DNA of 64,000 bases from Mesodorylaimus sp. YZB2_4 (lineage: Eukaryota > Nematoda > Enoplea > Dorylaimida > Dorylaimidae), in the NCBI GenBank assembly GCA_030248295.1, contig JASANH010000938.1, forward strand, positions 2,356,001 through 2,420,000, read 5' to 3'. The position numbers were made by a program, and so were the translations under genes. Below the pieces are notes generated by a model. That model was not told the origin of the DNA, searched no databases, and saw only the letters and a list, made by a program, of their open reading frames with translations. The stretch's first letter is position 1. Every line of letters starts with the position of its first letter. Below, piece by piece: positions 59,701 to 64,000 of the stretch.

Positions 59701-61824
59701 GTCGTCATTTCTTATGCTCAACGGGGGCGAAGGTTTATGTAGCCGGCCTTCATCTTTCAATTTTGATGCTGCCGCTTTGAGTTCTCGTTCTGGTCAGTCT
59801 CACACAAACGGCAGTTCTGTGAAACAACCAAATCATCGATTTGCGAATGGCGAAACGGGCCAAGCGACAACTGCCGGCGGAACGAATTGTTTTAAACTGT
59901 ACGGTCACGATGAAATTGAGGAAGACGACGAGCCAGTCAAGAACTACGCGGCCATGTTCAGCGAGGAAGGATTCCTGTCGTCGTTACCACCAGTTGCGTC
60001 CGTTCTGCCTCCGCAAGCCCCTTGCGTGGCCGCGATAATGTCAACGCCGATTTTTCGGCCGGATGCGACTGTGGATCAAGCGACAGCGACTCGGAAAACG
60101 GGGATGGAACAAAATGATCAAGAGAGCGAGAATAACGGGAGCAGTACGGAAACGTTGAACGCTGGCTCGAATTTGCAAGCTAATGAAGGTTTTTTCGTCG
60201 ATTCACCCAAGCGGAAACTGGACGTAGTCGTCAATATGTTGACCAGCATTGAGATGCGGCAGCCGTTCAGCTCCCGTTTGTGGCCTTCGGATAAGATGAC
60301 TGACACAAAGAAATGCGATGCCCGTCAAGCTTGTGCCACGATGGGACTGTGTCGGGACGATGGATATTCGACAATGTCCAGCGAATTGTATGCTGTCTTT
60401 GATAGCTCGTTACTGACTCGCCTGAAATCATCGAGAAATTCAATAGCCTTTCCGTCCGCTGGTGATAGTGCGAAGATGGTGGACGAAGTGAAATTTGGGG
60501 CCCCCAGGCTAGCTCGATCATTGTCGGATGGCCAGTTGAATGAGCGAAATCGTATTGAACAACAAATTCTGAAGAAGAATCAGCCATCTTTGAATTTGGA
60601 CACTTTTGAGCGGGACTATGCGGCGTTGTTGTCTGGGGCTGCTGATGAAGACGAAGAGGGCGATGGCCTTGTTGATGAGCACGATCAATCGACGTCGTCA
60701 AATCGAGAAGCTTTGTGCGATTTGGACATTAGCACTCTCGTAAGTGTGATGATCAGTTTTAATTGGCAGGGTATGGAAGCGGGGCGCATGAGTCAAATTA
60801 GATGAAGCTGAGGAATGTAAACTGTGCAAGAGTCCAGCTGGATTCTTCTTTCAGATTCCATCTCTGAACATCGATGACAAATATCTGCTCTCCTTGCAAA
60901 CAACTAAAATTTTGAAGGAGACAAGTAAAGCCCACAGTGGGTCATCGGAACAATGCCCGCCGGATCCACCAGCACCAGGTCGGCCGCCGGAAGAAGCACT
61001 GCTCCGAAATCCTCCCCTCGCTGATCGTCCTAAGCCAGCAGCTAAACCTCGTCTTCCCCGTCGGAAGACTGGACGAACAGCGAGGTCTTCGCGCAGTGAC
61101 GATAGTAGTACCACGGAAGACAGTGACGGCGGATGTGGCACAGTGATTGAAATATCCAGGCCCGGTCGCCGTATATCTAAACTGGCCAATGTAAGCACGA
61201 GCTCGACGAGTACAAGTTTTACATCGGATGACGAAGATGATAGTCGGTTCTATATCGATGAAGGCGCAAAGGCGACCATGCAACTGTGGCTGAAACAATT
61301 GAAAATCAAACGAGGTAGGTCATTGCAACATGCTTGGTCCTGGTCTGTCTAACTGCCCCCACGTTTCAGCTGGTCAGAAGTCGGGATTGGTTCGTTATAT
61401 GCCCCCTGAATGTCGGCCATCGATCCTTCGTCCCGGCGTATTTTCCCGATTCGGCGCTGAGGAGAGACGCGCATTAGCGTCTTTTGATTTCTTGCATCAA
61501 GCCGAACAATTGCTGCCTCCCGTTGTCAGACGAAAAGCTAAGAGCCGTAGCATTACCGATCTGTACGAGAATTTGCCTTACCACGAACGAACAGGCGCGA
61601 TCAGTGGCGCTGGTGGAACTTACTTTAGTCGTAGTCGCTGCAGCAGCAGAGTAAGCTTCTCTGGATGTGGTTCACTCACGACTCTGTCCGTTGCTGGTGG
61701 TGAACAAGAATTAGTGAGAGCGAAGAGCTATTGTTCTTCCTTATTTTTGAGTGATTTCTGTAACGATGATGCTAACTGCTCTTCCACGACAAGCAACTCG
61801 TCGCTAAGCTTTACCTTTCAATGA
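56789..61824 (+). CDS. Large, probably N-myristoylated coiled-coil scaffold of unknown family
   Basis: Nine exons (56789-56848, 57203-57621, 57684-58443, 58555-58914, 59038-59343, 59433-59582, 59639-60739, 60855-61314, 61370-61824) sum to 4,071 bases, giving 1,356 residues. The start MGQGASAAG fits the N-myristoylation rule (Gly2, Ser6). A basic, disordered part follows, then a Pro-rich SH3-type site (PPSHPPPRPPKG), a coiled coil of about 150 residues (SLRAELSAERSLRVDAERR to LEVEWENKVLKAQL), Ser-rich linkers, a second Pro-rich part (PPDPPAPGRPP) and a C-terminal block (MPPECRPSILRPGVFSRFG, ERRALASFDFL) that looks conserved. This suggests a membrane-tethered adaptor at junctions or synapses. 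I could not match it to a named family. Exon phases agree throughout, so the gene model is solid. Confidence 0.88.
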
Positions 61825-62189
61825 AATGAACGCACTTTGAGGCTTAATTGGCTCAACCGTCTTTATTATTGTTGTACACAGTTTGTATGCGATGAGATGT
61901 TTTATAAGGTTACATTTTTGACCACGATTATACAGTGTACTGTTCAAGAGCCTATGAGCAGTTTGCTATGCATTTTTGCGGCTTTATACATTTCACTTGA
62001 AAGTATTGGGTCATGCAATGTGTTATTCTTGTAGCCTTGTGTAATGTTTTGTTGCCCATAGCGCAGTGTAAAGCGACTCGTCGAGAATAGCTTGGGTGCG
62101 AGGCCTGCCTGCCTTCCACAACCTACGTACAGCCTCTTCGATGCACATTCTTGCCGTCAGGATGCACAGATTCAAGGGTTTTCTCTGCA

Positions 62190-62197
62190 GCTGATAC
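62190..62197. repeat. Left target-site duplication of the hAT element
   Basis: The octamer GCTGATAC directly precedes the left terminal inverted repeat and is repeated exactly at 63700-63707. Confidence 0.95.
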
Positions 62198-63699
62198 CCA
62201 GGTCCGACCGATAAGGCAATTATCGGTATCGGCCGATAACCGATAACGCAATTATCGGCCAATAAAACCGATAATACCGATAATTTTTGAAATCTTAAAA
62301 ATTCAAGTTTTATGGCGGGAAATTCGAATTTTGGTCAGATCGCCATCCTTTTAATATGCAATTTTTTAATTTCGCATGCTATGCTTCCTTTGAAGACAAA
62401 TTTGACTCAACCTGGTAGCCCAAAATCTCGGGACCGAAGACTATGTAAGTTGCAATATCCCAACTAAAAACTCCTCTTCGCAGATGTCATACACTTGAGG
62501 CAACGCATGACACCTCTGGGACCAGCCGTATGACACTGTCAGGAAGTGGGCATGAAACAGCGGAGTTCCCTTTATTTAAATTTGAATATAAACTGGATTT
62601 TGTTGCTTCTATCTTAGAGGCGGAGGTACATTATGCGCACATGCACACTCTGGAAACTTGAATGAGACCCAGGACCGTTTAAAACTCATTTTGTTAGACT
62701 CTTGGTATGGTTTAATCAGTGAAATATGCAAAGCAGATCCCTTCACAACTTTTTGAGGGCTCTAGTGTTCGACTGGGGTCCTGACCCTGATCCCATCTCA
62801 AAAAACATGAATCGGAGATTCACCCTCAAACATTTTACCACGTCCAGATAAACGACAATACCCACGATACATAGTATCAGCATTCATATGAGCAATGTTG
62901 TGAGATGACTGAGATGTTTATACTCTTAAAAAATAGTTCCGATGCAGGGCAAACTTCATTAAGTTTTTAGAACATGTCAAGAAAAGAAGTGAACAGATAG
63001 ACGGACTTAAACAGCCAGAAAGCTTTTTTCTATCCCAGCCCCGGCAGGGTTATCTCGAACCCCAAAAGACCCTGAAGGCCATCACCATTCCTGTCCCTGA
63101 CTCCAAATGGGGAAAGACTAACCTTATCCCCAAAATCTCACCCAAGGGTGAATGCTACGACTACAGCGATAATTTGTAGTCATAGCCCCTTTTTTGAGTC
63201 AGACTAACCTGTAATTTATTGTGTCGCGGGGGCCTGAGAAGGACTCTTGTCTCTGAGTGTACAGTAGACAATACGACACGAGGCAAAGAGGTCGCCTTCA
63301 TTGAGAAGCATGCAAGTAACAAGACAGGGCTAGCCCTACCTCCTTCCCATAACCTTAGCCTATGCAACACACAGACAGCCAACTGCTTTTAGTGTAAACT
63401 GCTTTGGTGCCATTGCGGGCATCCCAGTAAGAAAAGTCATGATCATGATGATCGTGACTTATTCGTGATTTAGCTCCAGACTGTTCTTGGGCACTGACAT
63501 CTTTGATCGAGAATCCGTAGCTCCCTGCTCCTCGTCATAAGCACTTTTAACAGGCCGTATGCTCGCCCTAAACTCTTATTGATAGGGAAATCTACACTAT
63601 CGGCATTATCGGCAGCACTAATTATCGGTATCGGCCGATAACCGATAACGCAATTATCGGCCGATATTATCGGTCAGCCGATATATCGGTCGGACCTGG
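62198..63699. mobile_element. Non-autonomous hAT-type DNA transposon, 1502 bp
   Basis: The ends are inverted repeats (CCAGGTCCGACCGATA at left, TATCGGTCGGACCTGG at right), and exact 8 bp duplications flank them, the hallmark of hAT insertion. Near both ends lie subterminal runs of CCGATAA/TTATCGG words. A block of more than 30 bases around CGGTATCGGCCGATAACC occurs in the same orientation at about 62217-62259 and 63625-63663 and is itself nearly palindromic. The interior has no open frame resembling a transposase, so the element would need an enzyme from elsewhere. Perfect target duplication suggests a fairly recent insertion. It lies about 370 bases after the stop of the scaffold gene. Confidence 0.93.
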
Positions 63700-63707
63700 G
63701 CTGATAC
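63700..63707. repeat. Right target-site duplication of the hAT element
   Basis: GCTGATAC follows the right inverted repeat directly and equals the octamer at 62190-62197. Confidence 0.95.
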
Positions 63708-64000
63708 GTCAGATACACAACTCTGAGCGGGTCCTAATCAGCTCCAACCGAGTACCCAGGGTTTTTTTGGAGAGACTTCGACGGCTTTAAAAGGTACAGT
63801 GATTTGTGCGTACAGAACACCCTTCAAGAACGCTGGCTTGCGCCTGCTGTTTTTCGTACTATGACCAAAGTCCTCGTATTTTCGGATCAGCTAGTCTCTT
63901 CCGCAACGCTAAAAAATCACGACGCCTCTGACTGGAAACATATTCAAACTCACGGCTGGTTGTTGTCGCACACAGTGCCACAATGGCTGTACCTCGGACC
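63708..64000. other. Right edge of window
   Basis: I see no supported gene in this short stretch. Joined to the sequence before 62190, it would be the uninterrupted pre-insertion site. Confidence 0.5.

Overview
The window is nuclear DNA of a multicellular animal. The genes are split by many short introns, mostly about 45 to 70 bases with GTAAGT/GTGAGT donors and TTTCAG acceptors, and they encode metazoan-specific proteins such as a SoxC transcription factor, macoilin and an ANKRD27/VARP-like protein. Compact genes, tiny introns, moderate GC and tRNA-derived SINEs suggest a small-genome invertebrate (a nematode or other ecdysozoan is my guess). I cannot name the species from the sequence.

Layout from left to right: a secreted or type I membrane, mucin-like Ser/Thr-rich protein (1313-2757, +); WASH complex subunit strumpellin (WASHC5; 2984-8694, -) head-to-head with macoilin (9006-13325, +); translation factor eIF1A (14045-15397, +); a 5.6 kb gene-free stretch before a SoxC HMG-box gene (21013-22552, +); a 4.5 kb gene-poor stretch with SINE and repeat debris; an unknown single-pass membrane protein (27047-28091, -) with an inverted fragment of itself nearby (28588-28745); the 3' part of a second unknown membrane protein (29424-29829, -); a dynamin-superfamily GTPase (30414-34218, -); a Cys-rich CXC-type ORF (35531-36016, +) beside a GC-rich tandem repeat; a membrane-anchored PPM1L-like phosphatase (36576-38087, -) divergent from a diverged PP1 catalytic subunit (39144-40331, +); CHMP4/SNF7 of ESCRT-III (41097-42375, -) head-to-head with VARP/ANKRD27 (42665-47717, +); a trypsin-like serine protease (49092-50346 or further, -); an unknown coiled-coil protein (51024-53350, -); a very large, probably N-myristoylated coiled-coil scaffold (56789-61824, +); and a 1502 bp non-autonomous hAT-type transposon with a perfect 8 bp target duplication (62198-63699).

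By established knowledge of the families, WASHC5 (WASH actin nucleation on endosomes), VARP (Rab21 GEF and retromer/VPS29 partner), CHMP4 (ESCRT-III filament) and the dynamin-like GTPase (membrane scission) all act on endomembranes, so the window is rich in endosomal sorting genes. The clustering may be chance. Three divergent gene pairs (WASHC5/macoilin, CHMP4/VARP, PPM1L/PP1) share short upstream regions. I found no CRISPR array, no operon, no bona fide tRNA or rRNA gene, and no clearly new molecular system. The most unusual items are the protease with non-standard active-site surroundings, SINE copies sitting against splice sites or folded back on themselves, and several conserved-looking genes I could not place in a family.
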